From Metapseudomonas sp043392685 (GTDB taxonomy: Bacteria; Pseudomonadota; Gammaproteobacteria; Pseudomonadales; Pseudomonadaceae), in NCBI GenBank assembly GCA_043392685.1, contig JBHZGM010000006.1: 64,000 nucleotides of DNA; one strand, 5' to 3'. Both the position numbers and the translations under genes were made by a program. Positions 9,228-19,163 of this stretch are shown here, piece after piece. Numbering within the stretch: position 1 is the stretch's first letter; every line of letters begins with the position of its first letter. Below the pieces are notes generated by a model, which saw only the letters and a list, made by a program, of their open reading frames with translations, was not told where the DNA came from and did not search any database.

Positions 9228-9550
9228 GCCGTTACTCCTGCGGTCGCGGCTTTCTTCTCGCCGACGTTGGCCTCGGTGACAGTGGGTTTCTCACCGATCT
9301 TGTAGGTTTCGAGGATTTCGTAGCTCACGGTGTGCCGCGTGGCGTTGAAGTACTTGCGGCAGCCCGCGGAATGCACCCACAGCTCGTGGTGGATGCCGCG
9401 CGGGTTGTCGCGGAAGAAGATGTAGTCGCCCCACTCCTCGTCGGTGCAGGCGTTCGGGTCCTGGGGGCGCGGGATGTGCGCCTGGCCCTTGGCGTGGAAT
9501 TCCTCTTCGGAGCGCAGCTCGCCACAGTAAGGACAGAAGATGTGCAGCAT
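9224..9550 (-). CDS. soxD: Sarcosine oxidase delta subunit
   Basis: A 108-residue zinc-binding subunit. The ligand pattern C6, C9, H60 and C64 (FCPYCGE and WVHSAGCRKYF) matches the structural zinc site of heterotetrameric sarcosine oxidase. It starts 11 nt after the soxB stop and overlaps soxA by 4 nt. Confidence 0.95.
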   Translation of the reverse strand: MLHIFCPYCGELRSEEEFHAKGQAHIPRPQDPNACTDEEWGDYIFFRDNPRGIHHELWVHSAGCRKYFNATRHTVSYEILETYKIGEKPTVTEANVGEKKAATAGVTA

Positions 9551-9561
9551 GGCGATTCTCC

Positions 9562-10812
9562 TTAGTGAGCCACGGCAGCGGCGCCGTGCTCGTCAATCAG
9601 TGCGCCGGTATGGAAACGGTCGATGGAGAAGGGCTTGGCCAGCGGGTGCATCTCGCCGCGCGCCAGGCTGGCGGCGAAGACATGGCCCGAGCCGGGAGTG
9701 GCCTTGAAGCCGCCGGTACCCCAGCCGCAGTTGAAGAACAGGTTCTTCACCGGGGTCTTGGAGATGATCGGGCAGGCGTCCGGGGTGGTATCCACGATGC
9801 CGCCCCACTGGCGGTTCATGCGCACGCGGGACAGGATCGGGAACATCTCCACGATGGCCTGCAGGGTGTGCTCGATGGTGCCGTAGGAACCGCGCTGGCC
9901 GTAGCCGTTGTAGCCGTCGATACCGGCGCCGATGACCAGGTCGCCCTTGTCCGACTGGCTGATGTAGCCGTGTACGGCGTTGGACATGATCACGCTGTGG
10001 ATGATCGGCTTGATCGGCTCGGACACCAGGGCCTGCAGCGGGTGGGATTCCAGCGGCAGGCGGAAGCCGGCCTGCTTGGCCATGTGGCCGGAGTTACCGG
10101 CGGTGACCACGCCGACGCGCTTGGCGCCGATGAAGCCGCGATTGGTTTCGACACCGATCACCGCACCATCCTGCTTGCGGAAACCGATTACTTCGGTGTT
10201 CTGCAGCAGGTCGACGCCCAGGGCGTCGGCGGCACGGGCGTAGCCCCAGGCTACGGCGTCATGGCGGGCCACGCCCCCACGGCGCTGAACGGTGGACCCC
10301 ATGATCGGATAACGGGTGTTCTTGCTGCAGTCGAGGAAGGGAATTTCTTCGGCTACCTGACGCGCATCCAGCAGTTCGCCATCCACGCCGTTCAGGCGGT
10401 TGGCGTTGACCCGGCGGGCCGAGTCACGCATGTCCTGCAGGGTGTGGCAGAGGTTGTAGACGCCACGCTGGGAGAACATCACGTTGTAGTTCAGGTCCTG
10501 GGACAGGCCTTCCCACAGTTTCATCGCGTGCTCGTACAGCTGCGCCGCCTCGTCCCACAAGTAGTTGGAGCGGACGATGGTGGTGTTGCGGGCGGTGTTG
10601 CCGCCGCCCAGCCAGCCCTTCTCCACCACTGCGACGTTCTTCACGCCGAATTCCTTGGCCAGGTAGTAGGCGGTGGCCAGGCCGTGACCGCCACCACCGA
10701 CGATGACCACGTCATACACCGGCTTCGGCGTCGGGTTGCGCCACATGCGTTGCCAGTTCTCGTGGTGGCTCAGGGAGTGCTTGAACAGACCGAAGCCGGA
10801 ATAACGTTGCAT
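9562..10812 (-). CDS. soxB: Sarcosine oxidase beta subunit
   Basis: A 416-residue catalytic subunit of the DAO fold. The dinucleotide motif GGGGHG is at residues 39-44. H184 in GGVARHDAVAWG is the probable covalent FMN attachment site, by analogy with the Stenotrophomonas enzyme. The C-terminal CGWGTGGFKATPGSG segment lines the FAD site. It starts 15 nt after glyA, consistent with one transcript glyA-soxBDAG. Confidence 0.97.
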   Translation of the reverse strand: MQRYSGFGLFKHSLSHHENWQRMWRNPTPKPVYDVVIVGGGGHGLATAYYLAKEFGVKNVAVVEKGWLGGGNTARNTTIVRSNYLWDEAAQLYEHAMKLWEGLSQDLNYNVMFSQRGVYNLCHTLQDMRDSARRVNANRLNGVDGELLDARQVAEEIPFLDCSKNTRYPIMGSTVQRRGGVARHDAVAWGYARAADALGVDLLQNTEVIGFRKQDGAVIGVETNRGFIGAKRVGVVTAGNSGHMAKQAGFRLPLESHPLQALVSEPIKPIIHSVIMSNAVHGYISQSDKGDLVIGAGIDGYNGYGQRGSYGTIEHTLQAIVEMFPILSRVRMNRQWGGIVDTTPDACPIISKTPVKNLFFNCGWGTGGFKATPGSGHVFAASLARGEMHPLAKPFSIDRFHTGALIDEHGAAAVAH

Positions 10813-10827
10813 GTTCGGACTCCTGGA

Positions 10828-12081
<1,254 letters not shown>

Positions 12082-12117
12082 CGATGATCTCCTGCGACAA
12101 CCCACTGTCGTCTCTGT

Positions 12118-12125
12118 TGTTTTTG
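12118..12125 (-). promoter_or_regulatory. Candidate Crc/Hfq A-rich motif in the glyA leader
   Basis: On the minus strand it reads AAAAACAA, fitting AAnAAnAA, 36 nt upstream of the start codon. It is weaker evidence than the fdhA and creatinase leaders because of the distance. Confidence 0.3.
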
Positions 12126-12163
12126 GGGTCTGGCGCCTGCCGCGGCATTACGGTCGGTCCCAG

Positions 12164-12228
12164 CCTGTTGCGGCCGATTGTGCGAGTTAGTCCGACACCC
12201 CGTTTGCCTGTTTGCGACGTGTAAATGC
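12164..12228. promoter_or_regulatory. Operator-like two-block element in the glyA / GATase1-AraC divergent region
   Basis: Block 1 (CCTRTTGCGRCSGATTGTG, 12164-12182) and block 2 (TTTRCCTGTYTGCGACRT plus ATGC, 12203-12228) recur without gaps and with the same 39-nt offset in the gbcB leader at 29902-29966. Probably an activator site, perhaps for GbdR or the adjacent regulator. The rest of this 378-bp gap (12082-12459) shows no gene. Confidence 0.5.
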
Positions 12229-12459
12229 CCAAACTTGCCCACGCTGCCGACGAAAAGCGTTCGATTAGCGGAGCGCATCCCGCCAACCCGCCAAAGGTGC
12301 GCTGGAACGCCACTGATGCAGGGTTGGATTGGGTGTAAGCTGGACCCCGGCGCAGACTCGCTCCCGCGCCCCAGAACAAGAAAAAGACAGAACTGCACTC
12401 CGACTGCTGTCTCAACGCGACTACCCAAAAACGACAGTCGATGCTGTGGAGGAAAAACA

Positions 12460-13479
12460 ATGGCTGTTGCGAAACTTGCGGCGCCACCCGTCGACGAAAT
12501 CCAGCCCCAATCCCGACCCGGCGCAGTGAAGACCTTCGGTTTCCTGCTGATCCCCAACTTCACCACCATCGGCTTCGCGTCGGCGATCGAAACCCTGCGC
12601 ATGGCCAACCTGGCCGCCAAGCGCCCCCTGTTCCGTACCCTGCTGATCGCCGCCGACCACGAGCCGGTGCAGGCCAGCAATGGCATGCGCGTGGTCCCCG
12701 ACTACAGCCTCGAGGATGCCCCCGCGCTGGACGCCCTGTTCGTCGTCGGCTCCAATCCCATGCCACCCCGCTATGACCGCCGCCTGCTCAACTGGGTGCG
12801 CAAGCTGGCCCAGCACGACGTGGCCCTTGGCGGCATCTGCACCGGCAGCCACCTGCTGGCCAGCGCCGAATTGCTCAAGGGCTATCGCTGCACGGTGCAC
12901 TGGGAAGACATCGAGCAGGTGAAGGACAAGTTCCCCGGCATCGTCATTTCCAACCAGCTGTTCGAGCTGGACCGCGACCGCTACACCTGCTCCGGCGGCA
13001 CCGCGTCCATGGACATGACCCTGCAACTGATCGCCCGCGAGCCTGGCGGCGTGGAGATCGCCACCCGCGCCGCCGAACTGCTGCTCTGCGACCGCATGCG
13101 CGGTGCCCGCGAGCAGCAGCGCGTGCCTCTGCGGCAGAAGCTCGGCCATGCCCAGCCGAAACTGAGCCAGATCGTCGCGATCATGGAAGCCAACCTGGAA
13201 GAACCGCTGGAGCTGGAGGAACTGGCGCAGCTCAACGAGGTATCGGTGCGCCAGCTGGAACGGCTGTTCCACAAGTACCTGAACCGCACGCCCAGCCAGT
13301 ACTACCTGGAACTGCGCCTGAACCGCGCCCGCGACCTGCTGCTGCGCAGCGAGTCGCAGGTCCGCGACATCGCCCTGGCCTGCGGCTTCGCCTCACCCGC
13401 GCACTTCTCCAAGTGCTACAGCCGCTTCTTCGGCCACTCCCCGCGCGGCGAGCGCAAGCAGAGTCCGCTGCATGCCTGA
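12460..13479 (+). CDS. GATase1-AraC family regulator beside the sarcosine operon (SouR-like candidate)
   Basis: A 339-residue regulator; the ATG at 12460 follows GGAGGAAAAA. Residues about 22-200 form a DJ-1/GATase1-like ligand domain that retains the Cys of GGICTGSHLLA and the His of CTVHWED. The C-terminal AraC domain has two helix-turn-helix motifs (ELAQLNEVSVRQLERLF and IALACGFASPAHFSKCY). It diverges from glyA-sox, so control of sarcosine use is the natural guess. P. aeruginosa has such a regulator, SouR, but orthology was not tested. A bidirectional terminator follows. Confidence 0.75.
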   Translation: MAVAKLAAPPVDEIQPQSRPGAVKTFGFLLIPNFTTIGFASAIETLRMANLAAKRPLFRTLLIAADHEPVQASNGMRVVPDYSLEDAPALDALFVVGSNPMPPRYDRRLLNWVRKLAQHDVALGGICTGSHLLASAELLKGYRCTVHWEDIEQVKDKFPGIVISNQLFELDRDRYTCSGGTASMDMTLQLIAREPGGVEIATRAAELLLCDRMRGAREQQRVPLRQKLGHAQPKLSQIVAIMEANLEEPLELEELAQLNEVSVRQLERLFHKYLNRTPSQYYLELRLNRARDLLLRSESQVRDIALACGFASPAHFSKCYSRFFGHSPRGERKQSPLHA

Positions 13480-13516
13480 GTTCTGACATGGCGCCGCTCT
13501 TCCATGGGCCTGTTTC

Positions 13517-13544
13517 TGTGGGGGCGAATTCATTCGCCCCCACA
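13517..13544. repeat. Complete REP palindrome (GCGAATTCATTCGC class)
   Basis: Perfect 13-bp arms TGTGGGGGCGAAT/ATTCGCCCCCACA around a central TC. This is the archetype of the class found in about eight places in the window. Confidence 0.85.
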
Positions 13545-13572
13545 AGTGAGCGGAACCCGCTCGCCGGAAACA

Positions 13573-13605
13573 AAAACGCCGCCCTCCTCTCGGGGGCGGC
13601 GTTTT
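13573..13605. terminator. Bidirectional terminator between the regulator and the permease
   Basis: Arms AAAACGCCGCCC and GGGCGGCGTTTT surround a 9-base loop. The flanking A and T runs let it serve the plus-strand regulator and the minus-strand permease. Confidence 0.85.
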
Positions 13606-13624
13606 CAATTCACGATCCTCTGCA

Positions 13625-15019
13625 TCAGGCGTCCCGCTCGACACCTCCGCTCAGCGCCACCACCGGCTTCTTCGCCAACACCCAATAAACGACGCCGGAT
13701 ACCAGGATCGCCGGGAAGCTCGCGGTGATCTGCTCGGCGACATCCTTGAACACATGGGCCAGTACGAAGTAGACGGCGAAGCCCACCACCAGGGAGGCGA
13801 TCCCGGCCCTGTTCCAGCCATTGCTGCCGTAGTAGGCGCCACCGGCTTCGGAGAACAGGTCACGGTCGGACAGGCGCTTGCCGCGCACGCAGAAGTAGTC
13901 CACCAGGATGATGGTCCAGAGCGGGATGAAGATGCCGCCTATCACCCCGAGGAAGGCTTCGAAGTAGTGCAGGAAGGAATCGAAGGCCATGGGCACGAAG
14001 CACAGCACCAGTTGCAGCACGACGATGATCGACAGCGCCTTCTTCGGCGTCAGGCCCTTGAAGGCACCCAGCAGGCCCATGCCCGAACCGTAGAGCACGG
14101 TGACATTGGTGCTCACGGTGGCGAAGATCAGCACCAGGAACGACACCATGCCCAGGCCGAGGGTGGCCAGGGTGGAGCTGGGGTCGGAGTTGTTCGGGTC
14201 GACGAACCCGCTCTGCAGCGCCACGCCGATGGCCCCGATGGCGCCGATGAGCATGAACCAGCCCTGGCCGACGTTCAGCCCCAGCCAGCTGCCCACGGCG
14301 GCGGCCGTGCCGGTCTTGGAGAAGCGCGAGAAGTCCGCTACCTGCGCCCAGGTCCAGGAGAAGCCGAAGGCCAGGTCGATGAAGAAGGCCACGCTGTGGG
14401 TCGGAGTCGTCACCTTGAAGTCCATGATCTGCTTCACGTCCCATTGGGACAGCACCACATAGGTCACCCAGCCCCCCAGCACCAGCAGGAGGATGCCGGC
14501 GATGCGCTCCAGGTAGCGGATCGCCTCGTGGCCGAGGAAGGTGATCACGCCCTGGGCGATGGCGGTCAGCAGGATGCCGAAGACCATCGGCCAGGTGGAA
14601 CCCGGCTGGCCGAACACCGGCCAGCCGAATGCCGCGCCGAAGACATGACTGAGGGAGATGGCGGCGATGAAGCTGTTCACGCTGGGCCAGCCGATCAGCA
14701 CCAGGAACTGCGCCACGCCGGTCAGGCGCGAGCCCTTGGTCCCCAGGGAGGGCCGCGAAACCACTGCGGTACTGGCGCCGTAGCGATAGCCGATGTAGGC
14801 CACCATCGCCCAGGGGACCATCATCAGCGGCAGCCAGATCAGGCTGTATTGCAGAACGAAAACCATACCCAGCGCGGCGGCCATGCCGCCGAAGAACCAG
14901 GAACCGGTGTTGATGCCGGAGCCGAACCAGGTCCACACCGTGTCAACGAAGCCGTAGCTGCGTTCCTCGGGCTTGATCCGGGTGAGTCCGTATTCTTTGT
15001 GCGCGTCTGAATTCGACAT
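13625..15019 (-). CDS. NCS1-family permease, probable creatinine/creatine uptake
   Basis: A 464-residue protein with about twelve hydrophobic segments, a conserved N-terminal YGFVDTVWTWFGSGINTGSWF segment, and an NCS1 (nucleobase/cation symporter-1, CodB-like) profile. NCS1 proteins import cyclic nitrogen compounds such as cytosine, allantoin and hydantoin. The gene lies 89 nt downstream of creatininase on the same strand, so creatinine is the likely substrate; this is inference from context. The leader contains a CAACAACTACAACAA stretch, a possible Crc/Hfq target. Confidence 0.82.
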   Translation of the reverse strand: MSNSDAHKEYGLTRIKPEERSYGFVDTVWTWFGSGINTGSWFFGGMAAALGMVFVLQYSLIWLPLMMVPWAMVAYIGYRYGASTAVVSRPSLGTKGSRLTGVAQFLVLIGWPSVNSFIAAISLSHVFGAAFGWPVFGQPGSTWPMVFGILLTAIAQGVITFLGHEAIRYLERIAGILLLVLGGWVTYVVLSQWDVKQIMDFKVTTPTHSVAFFIDLAFGFSWTWAQVADFSRFSKTGTAAAVGSWLGLNVGQGWFMLIGAIGAIGVALQSGFVDPNNSDPSSTLATLGLGMVSFLVLIFATVSTNVTVLYGSGMGLLGAFKGLTPKKALSIIVVLQLVLCFVPMAFDSFLHYFEAFLGVIGGIFIPLWTIILVDYFCVRGKRLSDRDLFSEAGGAYYGSNGWNRAGIASLVVGFAVYFVLAHVFKDVAEQITASFPAILVSGVVYWVLAKKPVVALSGGVERDA

Positions 15020-15055
15020 AGCTGAAACTTCCTCGCGGGCCGTCGCAACAGCCCC

Positions 15056-15070
15056 TTGTTGTAGTTGTTG
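15056..15070 (-). promoter_or_regulatory. CAA-rich leader motif before the NCS1 permease
   Basis: On the minus strand it reads CAACAACTACAACAA, overlapping near-matches to AAnAAnAA, 36 nt upstream of the permease start. Possible Crc/Hfq site. Confidence 0.35.
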
Positions 15071-15108
15071 AAGTCGCTTGTTCGGTGTTCGGGTGGACGC
15101 AATGCCCG

Positions 15109-15891
15109 TCAGGCCGACGGGAACTCGGTGCGTATGGCATCGGCGATGCCCTGCACGCAGACCTCCAGGATCAGCTCGCCTTTCTCCCGGCTGGCGTTCT
15201 TCGCCGACGACAGGGTGCCCGGCGCCGGCGTGCGGGACGGCTCGACCGGAAAGACGTCGTAGGGCGGGAAAGTCGCCGGCGGGTGGTCAACAACCTTGTT
15301 CAGGTCCACCAGGTCCGGGTACAGCGCCAGCATCAGCGAGGTCTCGAAGACGCCGCCATGCTCGATGTCCCAACCGAGGAAGCCTTCGGGATAGAGGCGC
15401 TGGATCACTGCCGGGTCCTTGACGAAATCCCAGTAGGACAGCACTACCACCTTGAAATCGTGGATGCCGGCATAGCGCAGCTCGCGCAGCGCCAGGTCGA
15501 TGCCTTCGACGATGAACATGGAGTTCTCGTAGTGCCCGTTCATCAGCACCAGGCGGCGCACGCCATGGCGCGCCAGTTCACGGATGATGTCCTGCACAGT
15601 GCCGGTGAGGGTGGCGCCGTCCAGGCTGGTGGTGCCGGGGAAGTGGTTGCCGCCACCGGACTTCTGCTGTGACTTGTAGCCGTACTGCAGGCCCGGCAGC
15701 ACCAGCGCGTCGATTCGCTCGGCGACCCGCTGGCACACGGCCGTGGGCAGCAACACGTCCACGTTCATGCACATGTGGTGGCCATGCTGTTCCAGGGCAC
15801 CGACCGGCAGCATCAGCACGCAATCACCACCGGCGACCCGGGACTGGTACTCCTTCCAGGTCAGCTCCCCCACGAAAACGCTCTTGCTCAT
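15109..15891 (-). CDS. crnA: Creatininase (creatinine amidohydrolase)
   Basis: A 260-residue binuclear metal hydrolase interconverting creatinine and creatine. The start at 15891 (MSKSVFVGEL) matches the well-known P. putida enzyme, and the sequence appears nearly identical as I remember it. Metal ligands E34, H36, D45, H120 and E122 are present (GALEQHGHH, NVDVL, NGHYEN). An operator-like block shared with creatinase and sdaB lies 74 nt upstream. Product creatine feeds the creatinase at 17.6-18.8 kb. Confidence 0.96.
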   Translation of the reverse strand: MSKSVFVGELTWKEYQSRVAGGDCVLMLPVGALEQHGHHMCMNVDVLLPTAVCQRVAERIDALVLPGLQYGYKSQQKSGGGNHFPGTTSLDGATLTGTVQDIIRELARHGVRRLVLMNGHYENSMFIVEGIDLALRELRYAGIHDFKVVVLSYWDFVKDPAVIQRLYPEGFLGWDIEHGGVFETSLMLALYPDLVDLNKVVDHPPATFPPYDVFPVEPSRTPAPGTLSSAKNASREKGELILEVCVQGIADAIRTEFPSA

Positions 15892-15964
15892 CAACTTGTC
15901 TCCAGAAATCCAGGGCGGCGGACGGACTGCCGCTTGTGGCATTGCATCAGAAGTGAATGGATGA

Positions 15965-16003
15965 CTTTTGTATGAATCCGACCCGAAGTTGGCAGGATCG
16001 CCA
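15965..16003 (-). promoter_or_regulatory. Operator-like block upstream of creatininase
   Basis: On the plus strand TTTTGTATGAATCCGACCC followed by GAAGTTGG. The core GNATCCGACCCNAA recurs at 18930-18965 and 21444-21473. A GCATTGCAWCAGAAG block lies about 17 nt away in both creatininase and creatinase leaders. Confidence 0.55.
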
Positions 16004-16013
16004 GGCTGGACCG

Positions 16014-17357
16014 TCAGTCGTCAGCCAGGGCCCCGCGGGACGTCTCGCGGGTGCAGAGCATCGCCACCAGCGCCACGGCTGCCGCGCCGCAAAGCATCCA
16101 GGCCGGAGCCAGCTTGTCGCCGGTCTGGCTGATCAGCCAGGTGGCGATGAAGGGCGCGGTACCACCGAACAGGGCGTTGGCGGTGTTGAAGCTGAAGGCG
16201 AAGCCGCTGTAGCGCACCCGTGTCGGGAAGACTTCGGCGAGGAAGCACGGCAGGGTGCCGTCATTGATCGCCAGCATCAGGCCGAAGGCGATCTGGATCA
16301 GCAGGATGAACGCAAAACCCTGACCGTCCAGCAGCCCGAACAGCGGTATGGTGAGGCCGATGAACAGCATGGACGCGGCAATCAGCATGGTCTTGCGGCC
16401 GAAGCGATCCGACAGCTTGCCCATCAGGAAGATGAAGCCGATGTAGGTGGCCAGTGACACGGTGGAGGCCAGGAAGGAATCGGTTTCGGTCATGCCCATC
16501 TCGGTGGAGAGATAGGTCGGCATGTAGCTGAGGATCAGGTAGAACGCCACCGCGTTTAGGCAGGTGACGCCAATGGCCACCAGCACCTTCTTGCGATGCA
16601 CGCCCAGCAGCTCGCGGATCGGCACCTTGTGCCCGGCTTCCTTCTTCTCCATGGCCTGTTCCATTTCTCGGAACTTCGGCGTGTCCTGCAGGTGCAGGCG
16701 GATGTAGCGGCCGATCAGCCCCAGCGGCGCCGCCAACAGGAACGGAATGCGCCAGCCCCAGCTGTGCAGTTGTTCGGAGTCCAGCTGCGAGTAGAGCAGT
16801 GCGGCGAACAACGAACCGAACAACAGCCCCGCCGCCGTGCTCGCCGGCACCAGGCAGGTGTAGAAGCCGCGCTTGTTGTCCGGGGCGTACTCGGCGAGGA
16901 AGGCCGCCGCGCCGGCGTATTCCCCCGAGGCGGAGAAGCCCTGCACCAGGCGGATCAGGAGCAGCAGCAGCGGCGCCAGCATGCCCGCCTGGGCGTAGGT
17001 CGGCAGCAGTGCGATGCAGAAAGTGGCGCCGGACATGATGAGGATGGACAGGGACAGGGCGTTACGTCGGCCGTAACGATCACCGATATGGCCCCAGACG
17101 ATGCCGCCGATGGGGCGGACGATGAAGGAGATCGCGAACACCGCGAAGGTGGCCAGAAGGCCGGTGGTCTTGTCGGTGGCGGGGAAGAACACGACTGCGA
17201 TCACGGCTGCCAGGTAGCCGTAGGCGGCATAGTCGAACCACTCGACGAAGTTGCCCATGAAGCTGGCGGTCGCCGCGCGGCGGAGGGTGCTGCGCTCGCT
17301 GCTGGCCATCTGGCTGTCGCTCTGGCCGTAGGCCAGGGTCTGGTTGGAAAGGCTCAT
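16014..17357 (-). CDS. MFS transporter of the metabolite:H+ symporter type, probable creatine/betaine uptake
   Basis: A 447-residue twelve-helix transporter of the major facilitator superfamily. The N-terminal NFVEWFDYAAYGYLA motif and the GDRYGRRNAL and GKLSDRFGRKTM loops between helices 2-3 and 8-9 are diagnostic of the metabolite:H+ symporter group (ProP, ShiA, KgtP relatives). Flanked by creatininase and creatinase on the same strand, it probably imports creatine or a related zwitterion. The substrate is inferred from position only. Confidence 0.82.
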   Translation of the reverse strand: MSLSNQTLAYGQSDSQMASSERSTLRRAATASFMGNFVEWFDYAAYGYLAAVIAVVFFPATDKTTGLLATFAVFAISFIVRPIGGIVWGHIGDRYGRRNALSLSILIMSGATFCIALLPTYAQAGMLAPLLLLLIRLVQGFSASGEYAGAAAFLAEYAPDNKRGFYTCLVPASTAAGLLFGSLFAALLYSQLDSEQLHSWGWRIPFLLAAPLGLIGRYIRLHLQDTPKFREMEQAMEKKEAGHKVPIRELLGVHRKKVLVAIGVTCLNAVAFYLILSYMPTYLSTEMGMTETDSFLASTVSLATYIGFIFLMGKLSDRFGRKTMLIAASMLFIGLTIPLFGLLDGQGFAFILLIQIAFGLMLAINDGTLPCFLAEVFPTRVRYSGFAFSFNTANALFGGTAPFIATWLISQTGDKLAPAWMLCGAAAVALVAMLCTRETSRGALADD

Positions 17358-17631
17358 CGGGCACCCCCTTCAGCGGGGACATGCACCTGGATGCCTGGAG
17401 TATGGACGGGAGCGTCCCGACCGTCGTTGCAACACACTGAGTCGGCCGCTCCCCCAAGGAGCGTCCCTGAAACAAACCTGACCATCGCCTTTACCTCTGT
17501 TGTTGTGGTGATTTCGGCAGCGGGTAGTCAAAGGTCGGCGCGTGCGCGGGGTCTGGCCCCGGGATGCCGCGCGTCGATTCTTGTTGTGGCCACGGCCCGC
17601 GCAGTGTCGGCCTGCGCGGGCGTGGGGTCGG

Positions 17632-18843
17632 TCATTTGCGGATGATGTTTTTCTCCGGACCGTAGGGGAATCGGGTGATGTTCTCGGCACCGCTCTCGTT
17701 GACGATCAGGATGTCGTGCTCGCGGTAGCCGCCGGCACCCGGCAGGCCTTCCGGCAGCATGATCATCGGCTCCATGGACACCACCATGCCCGGCTCCAGG
17801 ACGGTGTCGATGTCCTCGCGCAGTTCCAGCCCGGCCTCGCGACCGTAGTAGTGGCTGAGGGTGCCGAAGGAATGGCCGTAGCCGAAGGTGCGGTATTGCA
17901 GCAGGTCGTGCTTGAGGTAGATCTCGTTCAGCTCGCGGGCGATGTCGCTGCAGCGTGCACCGGGCTTGATCAGCTCGAGACCGGCCTCGTGCACCTCGAC
18001 GTTGACCTGCCACAGGCGCAGGTGCTCGTCGGAGCAATGGTCGAGGAACAGGGTGCGCTCCAGCGCGGTGTAGTAGCCGGCGATCATCGGGAAGCAGTTG
18101 AGGCTGAGGATGTCGCCCTTGTTCACCTTGCGCTTGGTCACCGGGTTGTGCGCGCCGTCGGTGTTGATGCCGGACTGGAACCAGGTCCAGGTGTCCATCA
18201 GCTCCACGTCCTCGAAGGTGTCGGCGATGGCGCGGACCATGGCCTGGGTGGCGTGCAGCGCTACTTCGTATTCCGGCACCTGGTCGCGCAGGGCCTCGAC
18301 CACCGCGGCGCCGCCGATGTCGGCGATGCGCGCGCCGTGGCGGATCATCACGTGCTCTTCGGCGGACTTGATCATGCGCATACGCATGCACGCTGCGGCT
18401 ACATCCACCAGCTCGGCGTCCGGATAGCGGGCGGCCAGCTTGTCGCGGTTCTGCAGGTTCAGGTGGTCATGCTCGATGCCGATGCGGCGCGCCTTGGGCA
18501 GGGCCTGCTGGATGGCGACGAAGTAGTTATCGCGCTGCCAGTCGGTGTAGACGATGTTGTCGGTGCCGACAGTGCGGCGCCACGGCTGGCCACCGTCGAT
18601 GTTGGCGCTGATGCTGATCACGTCGTCCTGGGTGACCACCAGCGCGTAGGGGCGGCCGAAGGAGCAGTAGAGGAAGTCGGAGTAGTAGTTGATGTTGTGG
18701 TACGAGGTGAAGATCGCAGCGTCAATATTCTCCGCCGCCAGGTGCGCGCGCAGCCTGGCTTGGCGATTGGCGTATTCCTGGGCGGAGAAGGTGGATTTGA
18801 CCTTGTCGCCATTACGGATGCGGAGCGTCTTGGGCATTTGCAT
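17632..18843 (-). CDS. Creatinase (creatine amidinohydrolase)
   Basis: A 403-residue enzyme of the pita-bread (M24-like) fold that hydrolyses creatine to sarcosine and urea. The start at 18843 (MQMPKTLRIR) gives exactly the length of P. putida creatinase, and the catalytic base H232 (GINTDGAHNPV) aligns by number. As in known creatinases, the metal ligands of aminopeptidases are replaced. Sarcosine enters the sox operon nearby. No urease or urea transporter gene is in the window. The leader has a perfect AACAACAA motif 12 nt from the start codon. Confidence 0.96.
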   Translation of the reverse strand: MQMPKTLRIRNGDKVKSTFSAQEYANRQARLRAHLAAENIDAAIFTSYHNINYYSDFLYCSFGRPYALVVTQDDVISISANIDGGQPWRRTVGTDNIVYTDWQRDNYFVAIQQALPKARRIGIEHDHLNLQNRDKLAARYPDAELVDVAAACMRMRMIKSAEEHVMIRHGARIADIGGAAVVEALRDQVPEYEVALHATQAMVRAIADTFEDVELMDTWTWFQSGINTDGAHNPVTKRKVNKGDILSLNCFPMIAGYYTALERTLFLDHCSDEHLRLWQVNVEVHEAGLELIKPGARCSDIARELNEIYLKHDLLQYRTFGYGHSFGTLSHYYGREAGLELREDIDTVLEPGMVVSMEPMIMLPEGLPGAGGYREHDILIVNESGAENITRFPYGPEKNIIRK

Positions 18844-18855
18844 GACGGGGAACCC

Positions 18856-18863
18856 TTGTTGTT
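18856..18863 (-). promoter_or_regulatory. Candidate Crc/Hfq motif in the creatinase leader
   Basis: The minus strand reads AACAACAA, an exact AAnAAnAA match, 12 nt before the start codon, where binding would block ribosome access. Confidence 0.5.
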
Positions 18864-18929
18864 TTCCAGTGACTCGACTCACCGGGCTGGTGGGCCGTTG
18901 GAAAGCATTGCAACAGAAGCCCCCCGCCA

Positions 18930-18965
18930 TTTTTTGTACGAATCCGACCCCAAGTTGGTCAGATC
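18930..18965 (-). promoter_or_regulatory. Operator-like block upstream of creatinase
   Basis: TTTTTGTACGAATCCGACCC followed by CAAGTTGG on the plus strand, 87 nt before the start codon, closely matching the block before creatininase. The remainder of the 320-bp gap 18844-19163 holds a terminator and a half REP. Confidence 0.55.
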
Positions 18966-19102
18966 CGCTGGGGTGGCTTGGTTGCGATCCGAGGTGTCTT
19001 TGATAACTGCAAGCGGGGGTGAGGGAAGGCGGGCTGAATAGGATTTCCATGGCAGGCACAGTCCGCTTTTTACTGTGGGGGCGACACCGTACCCAAACCA
19101 CC

Positions 19103-19146
19103 AAAAAAACGGGCCCGGACCGTGCTGCCAGGCACGGGCGGGCCCG
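19103..19146 (-). terminator. Rho-independent terminator after the shortened GATase1-AraC gene
   Basis: On the minus strand the stems CGGGCCC/GGGCCCG and CCGTGC/GCACGG are followed by seven T. It ends the sdaB-regulator transcript. Confidence 0.8.
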
Positions 19147-19163
19147 AAGTGGTGCCAGCGGAT

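Noticed and set aside
6354..9305. A 983-codon open frame antisense to soxA
   Set aside because: It mirrors soxA exactly, has His/Val/Ala-rich composition typical of the complement of a high-GC gene, and has no domain. It is a shadow frame.
18900..18930. Sigma-54 promoter before creatinase (TTGCAATGC with upstream G-run)
   Set aside because: The -24 element fits poorly and the matching position before creatininase lacks GG, so the shared block is better read as an activator site.
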